Shown here in pieces: positions 18,402-26,733 of a DNA stretch of 35,040 nucleotides. Both the position numbers and the translations under genes were made by a program. Under the pieces are notes generated by a model. It was given only the letters and a program-made list of their open reading frames with translations. It did not search any database and was not told where the DNA came from. The stretch lies in contig CAMKFY010000002.1 in assembly GCA_946411985.1 (NCBI GenBank), positions 1-35,040 of the forward strand, in the 5' to 3' direction. The DNA comes from an uncultured Clostridiaceae bacterium (GTDB taxonomy: Bacteria > Bacillota > Clostridia > Oscillospirales > Ruminococcaceae). Position 1 is the first letter of the stretch. Each line of letters starts with the position of its first letter.

Positions 18402-19259
18402 CTATATATAACTAACAATTTTGCCATACACTTCTTCTATTAAAAAATCTGGTGTGGACGCTCCTGCTGTGAGCCCAACAGATTTGCCCTTTAAATTAAA
18501 ATTTAAATTCTCTAAATCTTTTAAACTTTCAATAAAAAAAGCTTCACAATTTTCTGCACATAATTCATAAATTTTACGAGTGTTGGAACTGTTTTTCCCG
18601 CCAACAACAAAAACAACATCATTACTCTTAGAAAGCAAAATAGCCTCATTTTGCCTATTCACCGTTGCAGAACATATAGAGCAAAATGAATTTATGTTTT
18701 CACAGCCGCAAACATCTTTTAAAAATGAAACACTACTCTCCCAAACCTTTACGTTAAAGGTGGTTTGAGCAGCTAAAAAAACAGGCTCTTTCTTTAAATA
18801 ACCATTTTTGCCAAACAACAACTTAAGCTCAGCCAAACTAGAAAACACTAAAGCCTCGTTTTTACAATAACCCAAAATTCCCCTAACTTCAGGGTGGTTT
18901 GCATCGCCTGCTATTAATATTCTCTTGCCGTTTTTATATTCTTTAAAAACTTCATTTTGTATGCGCCTAACAAAAGGGCATGTGGCATCTTTAAAACTCA
19001 CCCCAACTTTATTAATTTCCTCATAAACTTTAGGCTCAACTCCATGCGACCTTATAACTAAAACTTCGCCATTTTTAACCTCTGAAACGCCATCTACAAC
19101 ACGCACACCTCTGTTTTTTAACAAATCTACAACCTGCGGACTGTGTATTATATAACCCAAAGCGCATACATTAAAACCAGATTTTAGCAAATTATCCACA
19201 ACATTCACAGCATTACGCACTCCAAAACAAAAGCCTGCCGTTTTTGCTAAATTAACCAT
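18402..19259 (-). CDS. ispH: 4-hydroxy-3-methylbut-2-enyl diphosphate reductase
   Basis: AKTAGFCFGVRNAV, IHSPQVV, VLVIRSHGVEP, DATCPFVRRIQ, NSFCSICSATVNRQNEA, VGLTAGASTPDFLIEEV. Confidence 0.96.
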   Translation of the reverse strand: MVNLAKTAGFCFGVRNAVNVVDNLLKSGFNVCALGYIIHSPQVVDLLKNRGVRVVDGVSEVKNGEVLVIRSHGVEPKVYEEINKVGVSFKDATCPFVRRIQNEVFKEYKNGKRILIAGDANHPEVRGILGYCKNEALVFSSLAELKLLFGKNGYLKKEPVFLAAQTTFNVKVWESSVSFLKDVCGCENINSFCSICSATVNRQNEAILLSKSNDVVFVVGGKNSSNTRKIYELCAENCEAFFIESLKDLENLNFNLKGKSVGLTAGASTPDFLIEEVYGKIVSYI

Positions 19260-19383
19260 AAAAAAAGCCCCGTAAAATTTTTATTTTTTAAAACTTAAAT
19301 AAAATTCCATACACAAATCATTAAAAAATTAAATTTGCAAAACAGCCAAACTATAAAACAAAACTTCAACAACCATTAACGGC

Positions 19384-19998
19384 CTATTTAACGCTATATA
19401 ACCTTAACACCTCTTGCCAAACCTTATTTGTTAAAAATTTTATATCTTTAAAATTTACTCCATCAATATTAACTGCTTCATTTTTTAAAACATCTTGCAA
19501 ACTAACAGCCGCACCAAAATTTACATATACCTTACTGCGTGGCCAAAGCCCACTATAACAAATAGAACTAGGAATAACCTTAACATTTGCAGCAAGAGCT
19601 ATACGCGAAAAGCCAGTTTTTGGAGCAGAAGCCTCTATATTTTTCCGGCGCCCACCTTGAGGAAACATTGCAACTATGCCGCCAGCCCTAACTATATCTA
19701 CAGCAACCTCTAAAGCTTTCACATCTTTACTGCCTCTATTTACAGGAAAAGCACCAAGGCATTTTATAACACGCCCAAGAATAGGCACGGAGAAAAGCTC
19801 CCTTTTAGCCATAAAGAAAAGGCTCCTATTTTTAAAAGGAATGCCAAGCATTATAGGGTCTAAATAGCTAACATGATTTGATATTAAAACAGCGCCAGCG
19901 CCAAAACTGCCTAAATTCTCATATCCGCGTACTTTTATTTTGAAATATAAACTAAAAACAAAAACACAAACCCTATAAGCTACACTATAAAAGCTCAA
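19384..19998 (-). CDS. plsC: 1-acyl-sn-glycerol-3-phosphate acyltransferase
   Basis: ISNHVSYLDPIML (HX4D), AMFPQGGRRK; overlaps cmk. Confidence 0.9.
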   Translation of the reverse strand: MSFYSVAYRVCVFVFSLYFKIKVRGYENLGSFGAGAVLISNHVSYLDPIMLGIPFKNRSLFFMAKRELFSVPILGRVIKCLGAFPVNRGSKDVKALEVAVDIVRAGGIVAMFPQGGRRKNIEASAPKTGFSRIALAANVKVIPSSICYSGLWPRSKVYVNFGAAVSLQDVLKNEAVNIDGVNFKDIKFLTNKVWQEVLRLYSVK

Positions 19999-20671
19999 TA
20001 TACTCCTCCAAATTTAACTGCTCCACCAAACTCTGCACCTTTTTAACGCTCTCATCTAATGAAAAATGTGTAGTATCTATAACCACAGCATCTTTAGCAG
20101 CTCTAAGCGGCGCTATTTCCCTTGCGCTATCACTCAAATCGCGTGCCTTAATATTGTTAAAAACATCTTCAAAATTATAATTGCCTCCATTTAAAATAAG
20201 CTCTTTATACCTTCTAAAAGCTCTTGCTCTTAAAGAAGCAGTTAAAAACACCTTTAAATTAGCACTTGGCAACACAACAGTGCCTATATCTCTGCCATCC
20301 ATAACAACACTGTGAACTTTAGCAAAATCTCGCTGCATGTTTAAAAGATATTCGCGAACTTTTAAATTGCGAGACACAAAACTAGCAGCAGCAGCCACAT
20401 TACTCGTTCTTATATGCGAATTTAAATCTTCACCACACAAAAATATATGCTGCTTTTTATTTAAATATTTCAACTCTAAATTGCAAAACGCAAGCTCGCC
20501 TTCAATACTAAAACCTTGCCTATTAAACAAACCTTTTTTTAGCATATAAAAGCCCACAGCCCTATATAAAGCACCGGTGTCAAAATAAAAAATATTAAAT
20601 ATTTCAGCCACCTTTCTGGCAACGCTACTCTTACCAGCCCCCGCAGGGCCATCTATTGCAATATTTAACAA
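19985..20671 (-). CDS. cmk: Cytidylate kinase
   Basis: IAIDGPAGAGKSSVARKVA, FDTGALYRAVG, VVMDGRDIGTVVLPSANLKVFLTAS, ARDLSDSAREIAPL. Confidence 0.95.
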   Translation of the reverse strand: MLNIAIDGPAGAGKSSVARKVAEIFNIFYFDTGALYRAVGFYMLKKGLFNRQGFSIEGELAFCNLELKYLNKKQHIFLCGEDLNSHIRTSNVAAAASFVSRNLKVREYLLNMQRDFAKVHSVVMDGRDIGTVVLPSANLKVFLTASLRARAFRRYKELILNGGNYNFEDVFNNIKARDLSDSAREIAPLRAAKDAVVIDTTHFSLDESVKKVQSLVEQLNLEEYIELL

Positions 20672-20691
20672 AACCGAAAACTTCCCAACAT

Positions 20692-21591
20692 CTATTCTTT
20701 ATTTCTTCTACGCGAAATATCTAATATTAACCTTCTATGCTTTTTCGGAGTCACCACTGGCTTTGTAGCTGGAATATCTTTAAATATTTCTAAATTTTTT
20801 AGGCCTTCCATAGCTTTAAAAACCTCTTCATCTACCTTTTTGCTTATGCCGTCTATATCAAACTTCTCTAAAACACTAAAATCTTCTAAATTTAAATCTT
20901 CATATTTTTCTAACACAGCTTTAGAAGCATCACTTAACATTCTTTGCGCCACAATTTTTGCACAAGATATTATATTTTTAGCATTTTCTATAGAAACATC
21001 GTAAAGCTTTTTTAATTCATCTTTAACCTCGTTGTTAAACCTAGACACTCTAGAAGCAGCAGAATTTAAAATTTGAGAAGCCTCTCTATAAGCATTCCTT
21101 TTTAGCAAATCTTTTTCATTTTTATATGCATCCATCTGCTTTTTATATTCGTCTTTACCTTTATTTACTATTTGGCTTACTCTTTCTTTTGCAATATATT
21201 CAGCTCTTTTTATTTTATATTCATCGTTTTTATTCAAACTTTTAAAGGTGGCAATATCTCGTTCAAGCGCCTTTATTCTCTCAGCCATGTTAAATATCGT
21301 CTCATCTTTTTGCTTTAAAGCTTCCTCTTTTTCGTTTAACATGGCTCTAATATTCTCTTTATCACTTTTAAATAAATCTTCAAATTCATCTAACTTTTTT
21401 TTATAGTTATCACACAAAACCTTAGCTTCCTGCAACTCTTTAGCTATCTGCCCATTTTTAAGATCACAGTCTTTCTTTAAAATTTCCAGCTCATTTGCAT
21501 GCTCCCGTACCAAATCATTTATATAGTTTATAACATTTTCTTTTTTAAAGCCGCCTAATATAGAACTACCAAACTTTTGCTCATCTAACAT
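20692..21591 (-). CDS. DivIVA-like coiled-coil protein
   Basis: N-terminal FGSSILGGFKKENVINYINDLVREH followed by a long coiled coil; downstream of ftsZ. Confidence 0.65.
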   Translation of the reverse strand: MLDEQKFGSSILGGFKKENVINYINDLVREHANELEILKKDCDLKNGQIAKELQEAKVLCDNYKKKLDEFEDLFKSDKENIRAMLNEKEEALKQKDETIFNMAERIKALERDIATFKSLNKNDEYKIKRAEYIAKERVSQIVNKGKDEYKKQMDAYKNEKDLLKRNAYREASQILNSAASRVSRFNNEVKDELKKLYDVSIENAKNIISCAKIVAQRMLSDASKAVLEKYEDLNLEDFSVLEKFDIDGISKKVDEEVFKAMEGLKNLEIFKDIPATKPVVTPKKHRRLILDISRRRNKE

Positions 21592-21708
21592 ATAAAATCT
21601 CCTAATAATATTTATTATATTGCAAAAACAAAATAACTCACTAAAAAACCCATATTCCCCATTAAAATATATATTATGCCACCAAAATCAATTAGAACTA
21701 GCTCACAA

Positions 21709-21853
21709 TTTAAGATCACAGTCTTTCTTTAAAATTTCCAGCTAATTTGCATGCTCCCGCACCAAATCATTTATATAGTTTATATAACATTTTCTTTTTT
21801 AAAGCCGCCTAATATAGAACTACCAAACTTTTGCTCATCTAACATATAAAATC
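21709..21853 (-). pseudogene. Duplicated 5' fragment of the DivIVA-like gene (original about 21457-21599)
   Basis: About 145 bp nearly identical to the start of 20692..21591. Carries a 2-bp insertion (ENVI then TAA), a further nonsense change, and no RBS. Offset 252-254 bp. Confidence 0.92.
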
Positions 21854-23129
21854 ATTTATCAAAAATTTCATCTTTCCTATCAAAAATTCCATTCTTCCTA
21901 TTAAAAATATCCATTATGTCATTAAAATCATTAAACTGAGCATCTGTATTATCTAAATTAAATTTGGGGTCTACCGTTTCTTCAGAAGAGCCACTATCTT
22001 TAATGTCTCCATAATCTGACGGATATTCTGAAAAAGACCCAGAAGAGTTAAAAGATGAATATTTACCGGGCGAAGGAGCCACACGCATCCCATCATCAGG
22101 CATATACCTGCTAGGCATAGAATTAGCAGACATCCCAACATCTGCTGTGCTTGTTTTGCGTACAGAAACAGAACTTTTTATGTCGGTGTCAAAACCGGTG
22201 GCTATAATTGTTATTTTTATTTCATCATCTAAATTTTCATCAAAAACAGCGCCAAAAATTATGTTCGCCTCTTTATCTACAGTGCTGCTAATATGACTAG
22301 TAGCTGCGTCTATTTCACCTAACTCCACATTTACAGGCACAGTTATATTTATAATCAAACCCTTAGCACCAGAAATAGAAGTTTCAAGCAAAGGGCTAGA
22401 TATTGCCATTTCAGCTGCAGTTACCGCTTTATCTTCACCTTTAGCGCTAGCCACTGCCATATGCGCATAACCTGCGTCCTTCATTATGGCCTTTACGTCT
22501 GCAAAATCCAAATTTATAAAGCCTGAAGTGTTAATAAGCTCTGATATACTTTTAACACCCTGCTTTAAAACATCATCCGCTGCTTCAAAAGCATTGAAGA
22601 AGGTTATTTTCTTATCACCCAACATCTTCAAATTTTCATTTGGCACAACAATTAAAGAATCCACCACCTGCCGCAAGCACTTTATGCCCTCATCTGCCTG
22701 CTTCATGCGCACTGCGCCCTCAAAAGAAAAAGGCTTAGTTACCACCCCAACAGTTAAAATGCCCATTTCACGCGCAACCTGCGCAACAACAGGAGCCGCA
22801 CCTGTTCCCGTGCCGCCACCCATGCCTGCAGTTATAAAAAGCATATGCACGCCTTCTAACACCTTTCTTATATCATCTATGCTTTCTTCCGCAGCACTTC
22901 TTCCAATGCTTGGGTTTCCACCTGCTCCATCGCCTTTTGTGGCTCTCGAACCAATAGCAAGCTTTATATTTGCCTTAGACGAACCCAAAATTTTGCTATC
23001 GGTGTTTAACGCAGCAAAGTTAACAGACCCCATATCAGAATCTACCATTCTATTTACAGCGTTTCCACCACCGCCGCCTACGCCCATAACCATAATATTA
23101 ACGGCATAATCTTTTCCAGAATTATCCAA
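21852..23129 (-). CDS. ftsZ: Cell division protein FtsZ
   Basis: MGVGGGGGNAVNRM, FITAGMGGGTGTGAAPVVA, NTSGFINLDFADVKAIM. Likely TTG start at 23129 (GGGAGGAAAATATTTG-like context: gggaggaaaatatattg). The track ORF extension to 23264 is probably untranslated. Confidence 0.97.
   Translation of the reverse strand: MDNSGKDYAVNIMVMGVGGGGGNAVNRMVDSDMGSVNFAALNTDSKILGSSKANIKLAIGSRATKGDGAGGNPSIGRSAAEESIDDIRKVLEGVHMLFITAGMGGGTGTGAAPVVAQVAREMGILTVGVVTKPFSFEGAVRMKQADEGIKCLRQVVDSLIVVPNENLKMLGDKKITFFNAFEAADDVLKQGVKSISELINTSGFINLDFADVKAIMKDAGYAHMAVASAKGEDKAVTAAEMAISSPLLETSISGAKGLIINITVPVNVELGEIDAATSHISSTVDKEANIIFGAVFDENLDDEIKITIIATGFDTDIKSSVSVRKTSTADVGMSANSMPSRYMPDDGMRVAPSPGKYSSFNSSGSFSEYPSDYGDIKDSGSSEETVDPKFNLDNTDAQFNDFNDIMDIFNRKNGIFDRKDEIFDK
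21857..21919 (-). repeat. Three 21-bp tandem repeats encoding the FtsZ C-terminus (MDIFNRK-NGIFDRK-DEIFDK)
   Basis: + strand units: tatcaaaaatttcatctttcc / tatcaaaaattccattcttcc / tattaaaaatatccattatgt. Confidence 0.85.
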
Positions 23130-23381
23130 TATATTTTCCTCCCAATCGCCTAAAATTTCATGTAAAAAGGTTTTAAAAGCTATAATTATGTAACAAATTT
23201 TAATAATAAAAATTACATGTCCACGTACAACTATAATATCAAAAATAAAAAACAATTTCAACAATTTTTATAACTTTTAGCAAATTAAAAATAAATTTTT
23301 ATATAACATAAATAATAATTTTTTATACTTTTTGCATAATAAATAATATATTTAGCATCCTAAAATAGAATTATATAAAAA

Positions 23382-23410
23382 TTGACTACAAATATAAATA
23401 ATGTTAATAT
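23382..23410 (+). promoter_or_regulatory. Putative sigma-A promoter TTGACT-N17-TAATAT upstream of the glycosyltransferase
   Basis: ttgact 23382-23387, taatat 23405-23410. Confidence 0.5.
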
Positions 23411-23480
23411 TTCATATAAGCTGTGTTATTTAAATTTTTAAATTTATAGTATATTTTGGTATTTCGAAAGGTTTTTTAAA

Positions 23481-24455
23481 ATGGAAAATATTTTATATAT
23501 TGTTGTGCCATGCTATAACGAAGAAGAAGTTATTAGGGAAACTGCAGAAATTTTGAAAAAAAAATTAGAATCTTTAATTGTAAAGAAAAAAATTTCAACT
23601 AAAAGTAAAATTCTTTTTGTAAATGATGGGTCTTACGACAAAACATGGGATATAATAAAAGAGTTAAATATTAAAAGCAACATATTCACAGGCATAAAGC
23701 TTAGCAAAAATGAAGGGCACCAAAACGCTCTTTTGGCAGGGCTTTTGAGCGTTAAAGAACGATGTGATATGGCAATATCTATAGATGCAGACCTGCAAGA
23801 TGACGTAAACGCAATAGACGATATGGTGGATAGGTATATTAACGGCTTCGACATAGTGTATGGCGTTAGAAAAGACAGAAAAAAAGACAGCTTCTTTAAA
23901 AAGAAGTCTGCCGAAGCATTCTACAAAATAATGAATATACTTGGTGCTAAAACAATATATAACCACGCAGACTTTAGGCTTATGAGCAAACGCGCCTTAT
24001 ATAGCCTAGAACAATTTAAAGAAGTAAATTTATTTTTACGTGGAATAATACCAATGATAGGCTTTAAATATTGCTCTGTTTACTACAGCAGAAAAGAACG
24101 AAAAGCCGGAGTAAGCAAATACCCGCTCCCTAAAATGTTAACCTTTGCAATGAACGGAATAACGTCATGTTCCGTTAAATTAATGCATATAATTTTCCTA
24201 ACCGGAATATTTTCAATAATACTCAGTGTAGTAATGACTATATACTGCCTACTAAGCCTAATTAACAGCAAAACCGTATCCGGCTGGACTAGCCTCATGA
24301 CCTCTATATGGGCTATAGGCGGCATGGTGCTGGTATCTCTCGGGATTATAGGCGAGTATATAGGAAAAATATATATGGAAACGAAAAGAAGACCACGGTT
24401 TGTGGTTTCTGAAGTGTTAGGCAGTAGTAGTAACAAAAATTTAAAGGCTAACTAA
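23481..24455 (+). CDS. GT2-family glycosyltransferase (DPM1/GtrB-like, two C-terminal TM helices)
   Basis: VVPCYNEEEVI, FVNDGSYDKTW, SIDADLQDDVNAIDDMV, YGVRKDRKKDSFFKK; C-terminal hydrophobic hairpin. Confidence 0.9.
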   Translation: MENILYIVVPCYNEEEVIRETAEILKKKLESLIVKKKISTKSKILFVNDGSYDKTWDIIKELNIKSNIFTGIKLSKNEGHQNALLAGLLSVKERCDMAISIDADLQDDVNAIDDMVDRYINGFDIVYGVRKDRKKDSFFKKKSAEAFYKIMNILGAKTIYNHADFRLMSKRALYSLEQFKEVNLFLRGIIPMIGFKYCSVYYSRKERKAGVSKYPLPKMLTFAMNGITSCSVKLMHIIFLTGIFSIILSVVMTIYCLLSLINSKTVSGWTSLMTSIWAIGGMVLVSLGIIGEYIGKIYMETKRRPRFVVSEVLGSSSNKNLKAN

Positions 24456-24470
24456 GTTAACATTTAAATA

Positions 24471-24498
24471 GCAGGAGCGTAAAATAAAACGCCCCCGC
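24471..24498 (-). terminator. Hairpin, likely transcribed on the minus strand downstream of the zinc-ribbon gene
   Basis: Minus strand GCGGGGGCGT-ttattttA-CGCTCCTGC: 10-bp stem with two G-U pairs, which would be A-C mismatches on the + strand. The following T tract is weak. Confidence 0.4.
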
Positions 24499-24525
24499 AT
24501 AAAACAACGCATATATAATCTAATA

Positions 24526-24816
24526 TTAATTTCTCTCTCGATCCCTATCCTTTATTTTCGAAAAACATTCACTGCAATACACAGGATGCCCCTCTCTTGG
24601 CTGAAAAGGCACTCTAGCCTCGCCGCCACAATCAGCACAAGTGGCACTGTAAAGCTGCCTGTTAGCCCTAGACGCATTTTTTCGCGCATCTCTGCATTCT
24701 TTACAGCGCTGTGGCTCATTCTCAAAACCTTTTTCAGCGTAAAACTCCTGTTCACCTGCAGGGAAAACAAACTCCTTACCACATTCTTTGCATACTAACG
24801 TCTTATCTTCATACAT
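24526..24816 (-). CDS. Zinc-ribbon domain protein (CxxC-type repeats)
   Basis: LVCKECGKEFVFPAGEQEFYAEKGFENEPQRCKECR ... ATCADCGGEARVPFQPREGHPVYCSECF, matching the known clostridial zinc-ribbon pattern. Confidence 0.85.
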   Translation of the reverse strand: MYEDKTLVCKECGKEFVFPAGEQEFYAEKGFENEPQRCKECRDARKNASRANRQLYSATCADCGGEARVPFQPREGHPVYCSECFSKIKDRDRERN

Positions 24817-24846
24817 ACTAAAAACCTCGCTTAGGATTAAAAATTT

Positions 24847-24909
24847 GCCCTAAAAATGGACTCGCACCATCACCTTTGAAACCAACGCTCTACTTTAAGC
24901 TATAGGGCC
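24847..24909 (-). pseudogene. tRNA-like remnant with reduced anticodon arm
   Basis: GGCCCTATAGCTTAAAGTAGAGCGTTGGTTTCAAAGGTGATGGTGCGAGTCCATTTTTAGGGC: acceptor GCCCTA/TAGGGC, D-stem GCTT/GAGC, T-arm ATGG-TGCGAGT-CCAT (box-B-like GGTGCGAGTCC). Only 63 nt. Confidence 0.5.
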
Positions 24910-25034
24910 AAATATAACTTCCAACATACAAAACATCTCATAATATTTACAACATAAAACCCAATAGCCTCATTGTAAAGCATATTTTTTCAAAAGTCAA
25001 CATTTTTTTTGCTTTATTAAAACCTATATAATGT

Positions 25035-25769
25035 CTAACCTCGTACTTTATTTTTCTCTATCTCCTTCCTTAGCCTGCATATTATTTTCTTTTCAAGCCG
25101 TGATATATAAGATTGTGATATTCCTATTTTATCTGCAACTTCTTTTTGGGTGTGCTCTTTACCGTCTAACATGCCAAAACGCATTTTCATTATATCACGT
25201 TCTCGCACATCTAACCTATCTATAAATTTTAAAATAACGTTCCACTCCGCCCTGTCTTCAATATTTTTATTTACGCAATCGTTCTCTGTGCCCAAAATAT
25301 CTGAAAGCAAAAGCTCATTCCCATCCCAATCTACCTTTAACGGCTCATCTATAGACATTTCATATTTTTTAGTGGCCGCTTTTCTTAAATACATAAGTAT
25401 TTCGTTTTCTATGCATCTTGAAGCGTATGTGGCTAATTTTATATTTTTTTGGGGCGAAAATGTATTGCAAGCCTTTATTAGCCCTATTGTGCCTATAGAT
25501 ATTAAATCTTCCACTCCAACACCGCTAGATTCAAATTTTTTGGCTATATATACAACAAGCCTTAAATTATGTGTTATTAACATATCTTTTGCGTTGCTGT
25601 CGTTATTCCCTAGCTTTTTAAATATCTCCTCCTCCTGCTCTTTGCTAAGCGGGGCAGGAAGCTTAACAGGGCCGTTTATATAGTATGCTGCATTTTTAAA
25701 GCCTAATTTTAATAAAAGTTTAACCAATACTCTTCTAAAAGCACCAAACATAAACACTCTTCCTCTCAA
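25035..25769 (-). CDS. sigE: Sporulation sigma factor sigma-E (pro-sigmaE)
   Basis: Amphipathic pro-sequence and [14 protein letters not shown]; sigma-70 regions 2-4 ([33 protein letters not shown]). Overlaps the spoIIGA stop. Confidence 0.93.
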   Translation of the reverse strand: MRGRVFMFGAFRRVLVKLLLKLGFKNAAYYINGPVKLPAPLSKEQEEEIFKKLGNNDSNAKDMLITHNLRLVVYIAKKFESSGVGVEDLISIGTIGLIKACNTFSPQKNIKLATYASRCIENEILMYLRKAATKKYEMSIDEPLKVDWDGNELLLSDILGTENDCVNKNIEDRAEWNVILKFIDRLDVRERDIMKMRFGMLDGKEHTQKEVADKIGISQSYISRLEKKIICRLRKEIEKNKVRG

Positions 25770-26629
25770 TTAAAATCTCCTATTATGGCACTATACTCGC
25801 CGTCAGATATCTTTTTAGTGGTAACTGCTACGTAACAGTCTAACTGTTGTTTTTTTGCCTGCGCATTAAAAACATAAAAGCTCTCAGGCGAAAACGCCGG
25901 CAACAACCCGCAACCAGATATTGTATCTGTTGGTATTAATTTTATAAATTTTCTAAACCTAGAACGTTCAACATCGCTAACTCTGCCAAAAAAATCTATA
26001 AAAAAGTTATGAAATTCTTCTGGAAAAATATTAACCAACTTTTCATATTCACAAACGCATACAGGCTTTCCTGAAAATGGCTCCACCAAACAATTACCAC
26101 TATCATAAAGAGCCTTTAAAACCACGAACTTTTTGTTAAACTCTATTCTAATAGAATATATTTTTTTACAATCCACCCTTTTAGCCAGTATAAAATTAAT
26201 AACACACGTAAACATATAGGCTATTAAACTACCAAACACCACCACAAACGGCGAAATTGCTATATATGTAACTCCATTTTTCCAAAACATCCCAGGCGGT
26301 GAAACGAATACCCAAAGAAAAAACATAACACCAATAAAAATTAAATTTTCTGTAAAAAAAATTAAGAAAGTTTTTATAAACAACTGTTTCTTTTTATATC
26401 CGAATGTTACTAACACTAAAATTAAACCACTCGCAATTTTAACAATCAAATTTAAAAAAACATTAAGGCTAGGCAAAAGTATTAAAAGCGAGAACGCACT
26501 GCCCAATAAAGCCCCAGCTATTAAACGCTTCTTTTTTATGTTAACCTTTAAAAGTATACTGCAACTTAATAATAAAAAATAGTCCACAAATAAATTTAAA
26601 ATTAACAAGATATCTATGTATATAATCAT
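25766..26629 (-). CDS. spoIIGA: Sigma-E processing peptidase SpoIIGA
   Basis: Five N-terminal TM segments, aspartic protease motif [27 protein letters not shown]-terminal YSAIIG; directly upstream of sigE. Confidence 0.93.
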   Translation of the reverse strand: MIIYIDILLILNLFVDYFLLLSCSILLKVNIKKKRLIAGALLGSAFSLLILLPSLNVFLNLIVKIASGLILVLVTFGYKKKQLFIKTFLIFFTENLIFIGVMFFLWVFVSPPGMFWKNGVTYIAISPFVVVFGSLIAYMFTCVINFILAKRVDCKKIYSIRIEFNKKFVVLKALYDSGNCLVEPFSGKPVCVCEYEKLVNIFPEEFHNFFIDFFGRVSDVERSRFRKFIKLIPTDTISGCGLLPAFSPESFYVFNAQAKKQQLDCYVAVTTKKISDGEYSAIIGDFN

Positions 26630-26733
26630 TTAAACACCATTTAAACTATATATAATACAATACACAGTATACAACTATTAAATGTTAATTTTTTGTCAAA
26701 ATAGTGCAAAGTTAACATATTAACCATAAACAA

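Noticed and set aside
24552-24782. Alternative-frame 76-aa ORF inside the zinc-ribbon gene
   Set aside because: The other frame (24526-24816) encodes the conserved CxxC pattern; this frame does not.
24847-24909. Functional tRNA-Leu(CAA)
   Set aside because: A TTCAAAG loop could be read as anticodon CAA, but the flanking stem does not pair, there is no long variable arm, and the D-loop lacks GG.
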